This document shows, piece by piece, positions 17,886-25,001 of a stretch of DNA of 64,000 nt. This DNA comes from Bacillus sp. SA1-12 (GTDB taxonomy: Bacteria; Bacillota; Bacilli; Bacillales; Bacillaceae). The notes under the pieces are model-generated. The model was not told the origin of the DNA. It did not search any database and saw only the letters and a program-made list of their open reading frames with translations. The stretch is taken from positions 36,392 to 100,391 of the forward strand of contig NZ_LATZ01000113.1 in the NCBI RefSeq assembly GCF_000981385.1, read 5' to 3'. Position 1 is the stretch's first letter; each line of letters begins with the position of its first letter. A program made the translations under genes and the position numbers.

Positions 17886-17995
17886 TGTTTGGCAGCAAAT
17901 AAGTCTTTGAGAGTTCTTGAAACTAAAACTGATATTAAAATTTATGGGTTACTTATAACGTCAGCTTGTGGCTTGTGAAATCAGTGAAGCAGAGT

Positions 17996-18150
17996 AAAAG
18001 TCCGTCATATGAGCCATATGTGAAAGACAGTACCGTGCTGGGGAGCGAAGGAAAAGTCCGTCATACGAGCTATGTATGACGGACAGAACCGGCCTGGAAG
18101 AGAATAAAGGTCCATCCTTTCGTCTCTGTCAGAACAAATCCTGTTGGCAA
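17996..18150. repeat. Short tandem repeat of about 56 bp, 2.5 units with internal palindromes
   Basis: Units begin at 17996 and 18052 (both AAAAGTCCGTCAT) and a degraded third near 18106. The middle unit holds a perfect 11-bp stem, GTCCGTCATAC (18056-18066) with GTATGACGGAC (18073-18083). In the first unit the same stem has decayed. It is located between a small membrane gene and trpP. It resembles mobile palindromic intergenic elements of Bacillaceae and carries no coding potential. Confidence 0.7.
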
Positions 18151-18159
18151 AAAAGCATA

Positions 18160-18193
18160 AAAAGAAAACCCGATCACAGAATGGATCGGGTTA
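18160..18193 (-). terminator. Terminator of trpP
   Basis: Arms AACCCGATC (18167-18175) and GATCGGGTT (18184-18192), followed on the minus strand by TTCTTTTTAT, start 7 bases after the trpP stop. Confidence 0.85.
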
Positions 18194-18199
18194 CAGTTC

Positions 18200-18724
18200 T
18201 TATGCAGTTGTGATTAAATTTGAGCGTTTAAAAATAGCTTGAACAATTGGCAGAATAATGATCATAGCTGCTCCATTAAATAATGTTGCTGGCAAAACAA
18301 CAGTTAAGAACAGGGTGGTAAATGCTGCGCCACCTGGTAAACCAACAATAACAAGTGCGGCAGACAAGAAAATTGTTCCTGAAACAATTGTTCCGATTAC
18401 AGTTAACACCGTAGCCGTTACTACTTTTTGCGCTATTTTCTTTACTGCTAACAATAAACCGAAGAACACAAACGCTGTAATGAATTTGTCTACAAGATTT
18501 GGAAGTTGACCGCCTGGAAACGATGTTGTCAAAGCGGACAAAATTCCTGTCACAATGCTAAGTAATGTGACATTTTTTAAACTAGGAAATAAAAGGATTC
18601 CAATAAACATCATAATCAGCATCATATCCGGTTTCATCCCTTGGTAAAAAGGCGGAATCACCATATGAAGCACGGCTCCAATTGCTGCAAATAAAGAAAG
18701 GATAACTAACACTCTTGTATTCAT
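18200..18724 (-). CDS. trpP: TrpP, tryptophan transporter
   Basis: An integral membrane protein of 174 residues with about five hydrophobic segments, matching the TrpP (formerly YhaG) tryptophan transporter family in length, topology and position next to serC. It imports tryptophan, and in B. subtilis its translation is blocked by tryptophan-loaded TRAP bound over the ribosome site. The same arrangement is visible here: seven (G/T)AG triplets cover the bases directly before ATG 18724. The energising mechanism is not evident from sequence. Confidence 0.93.
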   Translation of the reverse strand: MNTRVLVILSLFAAIGAVLHMVIPPFYQGMKPDMMLIMMFIGILLFPSLKNVTLLSIVTGILSALTTSFPGGQLPNLVDKFITAFVFFGLLLAVKKIAQKVVTATVLTVIGTIVSGTIFLSAALVIVGLPGGAAFTTLFLTVVLPATLFNGAAMIIILPIVQAIFKRSNLITTA

Positions 18725-18726
18725 TT

Positions 18727-18763
18727 CTCAACTCTCCTCTTCTAAACTATGAACTAGTTTCTC
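18727..18763 (-). promoter_or_regulatory. TRAP-binding site overlapping the trpP ribosome binding site
   Basis: On the minus strand, reading towards the start codon, the triplets are GAG, TAG, TAG, TAG, GAG, GAG, GAG at 18763-61, 56-54, 49-47, 44-42, 39-37, 34-32 and 29-27. The last five are separated by exactly two bases and the first three by four. An additional TAG lies at 18778-76. This is the recognition pattern of the 11-subunit TRAP protein. It includes the Shine-Dalgarno sequence, so tryptophan-bound TRAP would block trpP translation. Confidence 0.85.
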
Positions 18764-18859
18764 CCCAATAGTGAACTATTTTCCTAATGCGGGAGAAGTT
18801 AGTCATATTATAGCAGTAAAATGTCAGGACGTACAGAATTTTTCGCCATGTAAAAAGGG

Positions 18860-18896
18860 AAAAGGGCTGACTCTTAAGGTTTATGTCAGCCCTTTT
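18860..18896 (-). terminator. Terminator of serC
   Basis: Perfect 12-bp arms AAAAGGGCTGAC (18860-18871) and GTCAGCCCTTTT (18885-18896) lie 11 bases beyond the serC stop. The minus-strand product ends in a short U-run. Confidence 0.85.
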
Positions 18897-18906
18897 AGAA
18901 AAATAA

Positions 18907-19986
18907 TCATTGATGTTGATTCTTAAATTCAGTCATGAATTCAGCTAGTGCAATACATGCTTCTTTAGGAACTGCGTTGTAAGTAGAAGCTCTGCAGCCG
19001 CCCACTGAGCGATGGCCTGCAAGACCAATAAAGTTGCGTTCTTTTGCTAATTGAAGGAATTCCTTCGTTAACTCTTCGTTAGGAAGAGTGAAGGTAATAT
19101 TCATTAAAGAACGGCTGTCCTTAGTAGCATGTGCTTTATAAAACCCTTCGCTTTCATCAATAGCGGCATAAATATAGCCTGCTTTTTCTTCGTTAATTTT
19201 TTGAATGTTTTTCACGCCTCCTTGCTCTTTAACCCACTCTAATACTAGAGAAAGCATATAGATTGCAAAAGTTGGCGGTGTGTTATATAAAGAGTTATTT
19301 TTCGCATGTGTTGAGTAATTTAAAATGGTAGGGACATTCGTACGTGCTGTTTCCAAAAAGTCTTTTTTCACGATAACGACTGTTACACCTGAAGGACCAA
19401 GATTTTTTTGTGCCCCTGCATAAATAAGTGAGAATTTCTCCACATCGATTTCTTTGCATAAAATATCGCTGGACATATCAGCAATTAATGGAATCGGACT
19501 AGTCGGATAGTCTTGCCATTGAGTACCGAAAATGGTGTTGTTAGATGTGATGTGCAAATAAGCTCCATCTTCAATCCCAGCTAAAGAATAGTCCTTAGGA
19601 ATATGGGAATAGTTCTCATCTTTGCTTGAAGCTAAGATGCGAGTTTCTCCCAAAAGCTGTGCTTCTTTTAGTGCTTTTTCAGACCATGCCCCAGACATAA
19701 TAAAATGAGCTGTTTTATTCTCATGGAGAAAATTCATTGGAATCATTGAAAACTGCAGGCTGGCCCCGCCTTGTAAAAATAGGACTTCATATGTGTCAGG
19801 AATTCCTAAAAGCTCCCTTAATAAAGTATTTGCTCGGTTGTGTACTTCCTCGTAATCTTTACTGCGATGGCTAAGCTCCATTACAGACATTCCTGTGTTT
19901 TGGAAATTAACTAATTCTTTTTGTGCACGTTCAAGCACAGGTAATGGAATCGCCGCTGGTCCTGCATTGAAATTATAAGCTCTCAA
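18907..19986 (-). CDS. serC: SerC, phosphoserine aminotransferase
   Basis: A protein of 359 residues of the class V aminotransferase fold. It begins 'RAYNFNAGPA', typical of SerC, and the PLP-binding lysine is at about residue 194 in 'AGAQKNLGPSG'. A C-terminal 'GHRSVGGCRAS' contains the substrate phosphate-binding arginines. It converts 3-phosphohydroxypyruvate and glutamate to phosphoserine and 2-oxoglutarate in serine synthesis, and also serves pyridoxal phosphate synthesis in many bacteria. It is between trpP and hit, as in B. subtilis, with its own terminator. The ribosome site is AAGGAGG. Confidence 0.97.
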   Translation of the reverse strand: MRAYNFNAGPAAIPLPVLERAQKELVNFQNTGMSVMELSHRSKDYEEVHNRANTLLRELLGIPDTYEVLFLQGGASLQFSMIPMNFLHENKTAHFIMSGAWSEKALKEAQLLGETRILASSKDENYSHIPKDYSLAGIEDGAYLHITSNNTIFGTQWQDYPTSPIPLIADMSSDILCKEIDVEKFSLIYAGAQKNLGPSGVTVVIVKKDFLETARTNVPTILNYSTHAKNNSLYNTPPTFAIYMLSLVLEWVKEQGGVKNIQKINEEKAGYIYAAIDESEGFYKAHATKDSRSLMNITFTLPNEELTKEFLQLAKERNFIGLAGHRSVGGCRASTYNAVPKEACIALAEFMTEFKNQHQ

Positions 19987-20163
19987 CTGTTTTGCCTCCT
20001 TGGGTTGTACGTTAAATAATACTCATATCCTAACATGAAAATTGCAGGAAATATAGACTGAATATTTTCATCTTTGTGAAAGATAAAAAGGAAAACGTTA
20101 TCAATTTTAAAAGGTAAAAACGAGAGGTTAGGCACAAAACGAAGAGTGATTTTATGTGGTAAA

Positions 20164-20191
20164 AAAAGGGTCTAAACAGACAGACCCTTTT
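20164..20191 (-). terminator. Terminator of hit
   Basis: Arms AAAAGGGTCT (20164-20173) and AGACCCTTTT (20182-20191), with a run of A read as U on the minus strand, overlap the hit stop codon by two bases. Confidence 0.8.
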
Positions 20192-20612
20192 AGGAAATAC
20201 CCTCGTTAATCGTTGTTGCAATTTCTTGAAGCTGTTCAGGTGTATATTGGTCAGCATGAGTTTTCCAAACTGCACCAAACCCATCTCCTTGTCCGTATCT
20301 AGGAATGATGTGCATATGATAGTGGAAAACGGATTGACCGGCTTTTTCACCATTATTATTTAATAAATTCAACCCTTCAGGCTGGAATTGCTTTTTAATT
20401 GAATTTGCAATTTGCGGAACAACCTCGAATACTTTGCTTGCTATTTCAGGTGTCAGTTCATAAATATTTTCTTTATGTACCTTTGGTATAACCAATGTAT
20501 GTCCTTTTGTTACTTGACTAATATCAAGAAATGCATATACATGCTCGTTTTCAAATACTTTTGCACTAGGAATTTCTCCGTTGACGATTCTGCAAAAAAT
20601 ACAATTACTCAT
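20190..20612 (-). CDS. hit: Hit, HIT-family nucleotide hydrolase
   Basis: A protein of 140 residues from ATG 20612; a GTG at 20624 has poor spacing. It has an N-terminal CIFCRI zinc-type motif and the histidine triad H97-Y-H99-M-H101 (HYHMHIIPR), the catalytic site of HIT phosphoramidases and dinucleotide hydrolases. It is close to B. subtilis Hit in length and position, divergent from ecsA. The physiological substrate is not established. Confidence 0.95.
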   Translation of the reverse strand: MSNCIFCRIVNGEIPSAKVFENEHVYAFLDISQVTKGHTLVIPKVHKENIYELTPEIASKVFEVVPQIANSIKKQFQPEGLNLLNNNGEKAGQSVFHYHMHIIPRYGQGDGFGAVWKTHADQYTPEQLQEIATTINEGIS

Positions 20613-20663
20613 GTCCTCACACACCTTCTTTTCATTTTTTTGCTCTGTTAAAACTTTATAGAG

Positions 20664-20760
20664 AGTGGGCAGTGAACTTCCTCGGCGTTAGGCGCCTGTT
20701 TGGTTACCTTGTCCTTATGCTCCCTGCAGGAGTCTCGCGAAAACGTTCTAATCAACAAGT
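20664..20760 (-). repeat. Inverted degenerate copy of the dispersed Bacillus repeat
   Basis: The motifs CCTCGGCG, GGCGCCTG, CTTGTCC and GCTCCCTGCAGGAGTCTCGCG occur in the order expected for the element seen at 11856 and 17556, read in reverse. The similarity is partial. It lies just upstream of hit in the 1.1-kb hit-ecsA interval. Confidence 0.45.
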
Positions 20761-20864
20761 GACAAAATCAAATTGGGAGAACAATTTTCAACATCCTTTT
20801 CAGAGCTATTATGTTATGTTTGATGATAATCGTATTTTATCATAATTTTTTGAAGAAAAGAAAA

Positions 20865-20897
20865 AAGAACAAGGTGAACGCTGCTCACCCTGTTCTT
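20865..20897 (-). terminator. Minus-strand terminator with no coding gene upstream
   Basis: A 13-bp stem (20865-20877 with 20885-20897, one mismatch) has a U-run only when read on the minus strand. No open frame with a ribosome site precedes it on that strand. The only thing upstream is the repeat array at 20931-21475, which suggests a noncoding minus-strand transcript ends here. Confidence 0.6.
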
Positions 20898-20930
20898 GAA
20901 GAAGGGAAAAATTACTCAAAATTTGGGATA

Positions 20931-21475
20931 TTGTCTTTGACAAACACCTCATTTAACATTTTAGTAAATGCTATCTGATGTGAAAATCACCATTGTCCAA
21001 AACGACCATCTCCTTGTTAAGTGATTATCCGTCTTAACAGGTTTAGAAAATGTCTTTGACAAACACCTCATTTAACAAAATGATTACAACTCGAGCGTTT
21101 AATTCAGAGAATTGCGGCCCGTAGACACCTCATTTCGTAAGGTTGTTCTATCAATGGTTACAATTTTACTTCTTTTATAAGAAGTTTGCTTTGATAAACA
21201 CCTCATTTAACATTTTAGTAAATGCTATCTGATGTGAAAATCACCATTGTTCAAAGCGATCATCCCCTTGTTAAGTGTTAAATCAATCTTAACAATCAAA
21301 GATATTGTCTTTGACAAACACCTCATTTACAAAATGATTATAACTCGAGCGTTTAATTCAGAGAATTGCGGCCCGTAGACACCTCATTTCGTAAGTGTTG
21401 TATATTCAATGGTAAAACAAAGTATTCCCTAGCCTTGAGAAAAATAGTTGTCTGGAACAAACACCTCATTTTTAG
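20931..21475 (-). repeat. Tandem duplication of a ~255-bp unit with seven copies of motif ACACCTCATTT
   Basis: ACACCTCATTT occurs at 20944, 21063, 21125, 21198, 21318, 21379 and 21461, at spacings 119, 62, 73, 120, 61 and 82. The pattern arises because a block of about 255 bp (20931-21185) is repeated at 21186-21440, with a remnant after it. Longer conserved stretches between copies include 'ctcgagcgtttaattcag' and 'gatgtgaaaatcaccattg'. Small hairpins such as TTGTTAAG / CTTAACAA recur in both. It is not a CRISPR array: the spacers are themselves duplicated and irregular. Function unknown. Confidence 0.8.
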
Positions 21476-21596
21476 GGTTTTGTTTTGACAAGCTATCCCT
21501 TCCTCAAAGATTATGATGTCCTGTTCACGTTTCATTATGCGAAAAAAATTTTCTTCACTAGGACAAGTGTTTTTGATTTAAAGTTGTCTAGTTTCG

Positions 21597-21705
21597 GTGT
21601 CTAGCTCCAGCGCATATTCCATCCTGGATGGAGGATAGTGTACACTTCTATTCATGTGTGTTTTATTTGCATAGGCTTGAGCAAGGCACTTGCGCTTTTC
21701 TTATG
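21597..21705 (+). repeat. Degenerate copy of a second dispersed Bacillus repeat family
   Basis: The left end GTGTCTAGCTCCAGCGC and right end AGGCACTTGCGCTTTTCTTA are the characteristic termini of an intergenic element frequent in Bacillaceae genomes. The interior has diverged. The terminal sequences are partly complementary (GCGC with AAGTGCC-type ends). It ends 35 bases before ecsA, so it may contribute the 5' leader of the ecs operon. Confidence 0.6.
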
Positions 21706-21739
21706 ATAAGATAAAAAGAAAAAGGAGAACAACTAAAAA

Positions 21740-22486
21740 ATGACGTTGTTAAAAGTAGATCAGTTAACTGGAGGGTATACGCGAAACCCTGTCTTGAAGG
21801 ATATTTCGTTCCAGGTAGATAAAGGTCAAATTGTTGGTCTTATTGGCTTAAATGGTGCAGGAAAAAGCACAACCATTAAACATATTATTGGATTGATGGA
21901 GGCGCATAAGGGCAGCATTTCAATAAATGAGAAAACATTTGCTGACGATGCAGCGGCCTATCGCTCACAATTCAGCTTTATACCTGAAACACCAATCTTA
22001 TATGATGAATTAACATTATATGAGCACTTGGAATTAACGGCAATGGCCTATGGTCTTGATCAGGCAACATTTGATAAACGTCTTCATCCGCTTTTAAAGG
22101 AATTTAGGATGGAGAAACGGCTGAAATGGTTTCCTGCTCATTTTTCAAAAGGGATGAAGCAAAAGGTCATGATCATGTGCGCATTTTTAATCGAGCCGGC
22201 ACTGTACATTATTGACGAGCCGTTTGTCGGATTGGATCCGTTGGCGATCAATTCCCTTTTGGAGATGATGGAAAAGGCTAAACAGCAAGGATCTGGAATC
22301 CTAATGTCTACACATATACTTGCAACTGCCGAGAGGTATTGCGACTCTTTTATTATTCTACATAATGGAGAAATCCGGGCCAAAGGAACGTTAATGCAGC
22401 TAAGGGAACAGTTTGGCATGAGAGATGCTACACTTGATGATCTTTATATTCAGCTGACAAAGGAAGATCAAGATGAAGAGCATTGA
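21740..22486 (+). CDS. ecsA: EcsA, ABC transporter ATP-binding protein
   Basis: A protein of 248 residues with Walker A (GLNGAGKST, 36-44), the signature 'HFSKGMKQK' near 136, Walker B (D159, E160 in LYIIDEPF) and the switch histidine in 'STHIL'. It is the ATPase of the EcsAB transporter. In B. subtilis EcsAB affects protein secretion, competence, sporulation and intramembrane protease RasP activity; in related bacteria it is linked to peptide-pheromone export. It overlaps ecsB by 14 bases. The ribosome site is AAAGGAG. Confidence 0.96.
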   Translation: MTLLKVDQLTGGYTRNPVLKDISFQVDKGQIVGLIGLNGAGKSTTIKHIIGLMEAHKGSISINEKTFADDAAAYRSQFSFIPETPILYDELTLYEHLELTAMAYGLDQATFDKRLHPLLKEFRMEKRLKWFPAHFSKGMKQKVMIMCAFLIEPALYIIDEPFVGLDPLAINSLLEMMEKAKQQGSGILMSTHILATAERYCDSFIILHNGEIRAKGTLMQLREQFGMRDATLDDLYIQLTKEDQDEEH

Positions 22487-23699
22487 TGAAATTTGGAAAA
22501 CGAGGGTTAATCATCATATAAATGAAACAAGGGCATATTTGAAATACATGTTAAATGACCATTTATTATTTGTGGTTATTTTCTTAGCAGCGGGCGGGGC
22601 TGTCACCTATCAAAAATGGCTTGAGACTTTGTCTCCTGATTTTCCAGCTGTTCTGATCATGGCGGTTGTCTTTTCATTAATTTTACTCCGTTCACATGTC
22701 CGAACATTGTTAAAAGAGGCTGACATCGTGTTCCTGCTTCCTATGGAACATAAGCTTAAAGGGTACTTTCAAAAGGCCTTTACCTATAGTTTAGTGACAC
22801 AGAGCTTTCCTATTATTGTGGTCATGATTTTATTTGCACCGCTTTATTTTAAAGCAGCTTCTGCAACTGGAAATAGCCTTATCATAAGCTTGATCTTGCT
22901 GATTGTTGTGAAGCTATGGAATTTACGGATCAGCTGGAGAATTGGATACTTAACCGAAGCATCTGCAAAATGGAGCGATCTCGCTGTTAGATTTGTCATG
23001 AATGGTTGTATGATCTTTTTTATCCTTTCAGGACAGTATCTCTTTGTGCTGGTGATCTTTCTTATAATGGTGGGCTATGATGCTTATTTTTCCAAGCTTG
23101 TTAAGTCGAAGGCAATTAAATGGGATCAGCTGATCAAATTGGAAGGAGAAAGGAAACAGTCCTTTTATAAACTGGCTAACTTATTTACCGATGTCCCTAA
23201 ATTGAAAAAACAAGCGAAACGCCGTAAGTATCTTGATCTATTTTTAAAGCAAGTAACATACCATCAAGATCATGTTTATGAATATTTATTTAGTAGAGCC
23301 TTTTTGCGATCTGGGGATTACTTTGGGATTGCGGTGAGACTTACAATAATCGGCAGTGTGATTTTAGTGTTTATTAATCAACAGCTAATTGGGAATGTGA
23401 TCATTGTAGTCATTTTTTCATTCTTAACTGGGATACAGATAATGAGTTTATATAAGCATTTTGATTTATTAGAACTGCCTAATCTTTATCCGACAGGGGA
23501 AAGAAAGAAGTTAAAAAGCTTTTTAAAGATTATATTTAGCGTGCTTATTATTCAAGCGATCGTCTACTCTGTGGTAACCCTGATATCAGCAACAGCTTTC
23601 ATTTTTATCATCACTTTAGCTGTAAATGTGGTGTTTGCTAGTCTGTTTACCTATATGTATATGGGAACGAGGTTAAAGAAGAGTGAAAAGGGTGTATAA
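22473..23699 (+). CDS. ecsB: EcsB, ABC transporter membrane subunit
   Basis: A protein of 408 residues with about ten hydrophobic segments grouped in an N-terminal half (about 30-215) and a C-terminal half (about 290-400), with a basic cytoplasmic linker ('KKQAKRRKYLDLFLKQ') between. This is the EcsB layout. ATG 22473 lies inside ecsA with AAAGGAAG upstream, so translation is coupled. It forms the membrane channel of the Ecs exporter with EcsA. Confidence 0.94.
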   Translation: MKSIDEIWKTRVNHHINETRAYLKYMLNDHLLFVVIFLAAGGAVTYQKWLETLSPDFPAVLIMAVVFSLILLRSHVRTLLKEADIVFLLPMEHKLKGYFQKAFTYSLVTQSFPIIVVMILFAPLYFKAASATGNSLIISLILLIVVKLWNLRISWRIGYLTEASAKWSDLAVRFVMNGCMIFFILSGQYLFVLVIFLIMVGYDAYFSKLVKSKAIKWDQLIKLEGERKQSFYKLANLFTDVPKLKKQAKRRKYLDLFLKQVTYHQDHVYEYLFSRAFLRSGDYFGIAVRLTIIGSVILVFINQQLIGNVIIVVIFSFLTGIQIMSLYKHFDLLELPNLYPTGERKKLKSFLKIIFSVLIIQAIVYSVVTLISATAFIFIITLAVNVVFASLFTYMYMGTRLKKSEKGV

Positions 23700-23702
23700 C
23701 AT

Positions 23703-24416
23703 ATGACCTATGAAACACAGATGGCAGAAGAGTCAAGGCTTTGGAAGCAAAGTCAGTTACGAAGACCTTCTTTTTTAGAAAGATCCTCTAAAAAAGCTCA
23801 GACTAAAATGAATCAATTGATTCCAGAAAAGGTACATACAACCATTACAGAAAGTATTAAAAAAATGGTTCAGGCCACACTTATAGGTTCCAATGTCACC
23901 ACATTTCCTAAAAAAATAGAGAACCTTACGTTTGAGGAACGTGAACAGCTTGTGGAAAAAACGATAGGAACATTTAAGAAGACAGCTGCAATTGAAGGAG
24001 CCTCAACCGGGGCTGGAGGAATTTTATTAGGGCTTGCCGACTTCCCTTTATTCCTAAGTATCAAGATGAAATTTTTATTTGAAGTAGCTAGCATTTATGG
24101 ATACAGCACGAAGGAATATGAAGAAAGGCTGTTTCTTTTGTATGTTTTTCAGCTGGCGTTTTCAAGTGAAGCACATAAAGAAGAAACTCTTGAAAAGATC
24201 GAATATTGGGATTCACTAAAAAACGAAGTGAAGGATTTGGACTGGCGGGTATTTCAGCAAGAATATAGAGATTATATTGATGTTGTCAAGCTTATGCAGA
24301 TCCTGCCAGGGATTGGTGCTGTTGTTGGGGGAGTCGCTAATTATCACCTTGTTCAACAACTTGGTGAATGCGCCATGAATTGCTATCGGCTTAGAATTTT
24401 TTCGAATAGGAAGTAA
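23703..24416 (+). CDS. ecsC: EcsC family protein
   Basis: A protein of 237 residues, the third gene of the ecs operon, starting three bases after ecsB. The EcsC domain fills the central region with a glycine-rich 'GASTGAGGILLGLADFPLFLSIKMKFLFEV' type segment (only key part: GGILLGLADFP) and a second glycine-rich helix near the C-terminus ('PGIGAVVGGVANY'). These suggest peripheral or hairpin membrane association. In B. subtilis EcsC is not needed for EcsAB function, and its role is unknown. Confidence 0.92.
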   Translation: MTYETQMAEESRLWKQSQLRRPSFLERSSKKAQTKMNQLIPEKVHTTITESIKKMVQATLIGSNVTTFPKKIENLTFEEREQLVEKTIGTFKKTAAIEGASTGAGGILLGLADFPLFLSIKMKFLFEVASIYGYSTKEYEERLFLLYVFQLAFSSEAHKEETLEKIEYWDSLKNEVKDLDWRVFQQEYRDYIDVVKLMQILPGIGAVVGGVANYHLVQQLGECAMNCYRLRIFSNRK

Positions 24417-24446
24417 TGAAGTGAGAATCTCCTTATTCATGATGAC

Positions 24447-24486
24447 AGCAGCGGATTTCATAGTTGGAAATCTGCTGCTTTTTTGT
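24447..24486 (+). terminator. Terminator of the ecs operon
   Basis: Arms AGCAGCGGATTT (24447-24458) and AAATCTGCTGCT (24468-24479), with one G-U pair, are followed by TTTTTTG. It starts 30 bases after the ecsC stop. Confidence 0.9.
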
Positions 24487-24511
24487 GTTTTTGCTTTTGT
24501 TCTTCACCCCT

Positions 24512-24875
24512 GCTTGCGCTCTCAAGGACATTATGAACAAATATAACAAGTGATTTGTCCTTTATCCCTGCTCTCAAGGATATTTTGATCCAATCTAACA
24601 AGTGAAATGTCGTTGATCCCCGCACTCAAGGACATTTTGATCCAATCTAACAAGTGAAATGTCGTTGATCCCCGCACTCAAGGACATTTTGATCCAATCT
24701 AACAAGTGAAATGTCGTTGATCCCCGCACTCAAGGACATTTTGATCCAATCTAACAAGTGATTTGTCCTTTATCCCTGCTCTCAAGGATATTTTGAGCCA
24801 ATATAACAAGTAATTTATCTTTTATCCCCGCTCTCAATGACATTTTGAATCAATTCAACAAGTGTTTTGTCCATC
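24512..24875. repeat. Seven tandem units of 52 bp
   Basis: Units start at 24512, 24564, 24616, 24668, 24720, 24772 and 24824. Those at 24616 and 24668 are identical and the outer ones are diverged. Each unit contains a potential stem of type GGACATTT / AAATGTC across the AATCTAACAAGTG segment. Where the left arm changes (GATATTT), the pair can still form with G-U, and units ending in TTTGTCC still keep GGACA / TGTCC. Gene-free region between the ecs terminator and the dehydrogenase gene. Confidence 0.9.
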
Positions 24876-25001
24876 TAACCACAAGAAGTTTTAACCTGTT
24901 AAAGGAATTGGTGATAAAAACGAAGAAATGGATAAGAGACAGGGATTTTCTCTGCGAAAATCTGGACTGTAAAGTGGACATTGGGAAGGAAGGGGAGAAA
25001 G

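Noticed and set aside
18258..18509. Long plus-strand frame opposite trpP
   Set aside because: It is an antisense shadow of a clear membrane-protein gene that has its own terminator and TRAP site.
20931..21475. CRISPR-like array of short direct repeats
   Set aside because: The conserved core is only 11 bp, spacing alternates between about 61 and 120, and the spacers are themselves duplicated; there are no cas genes.
21353..21535. Minus-strand 60-codon frame across the repeat array
   Set aside because: No ribosome site, and the second copy of the duplicated unit does not keep the frame open.
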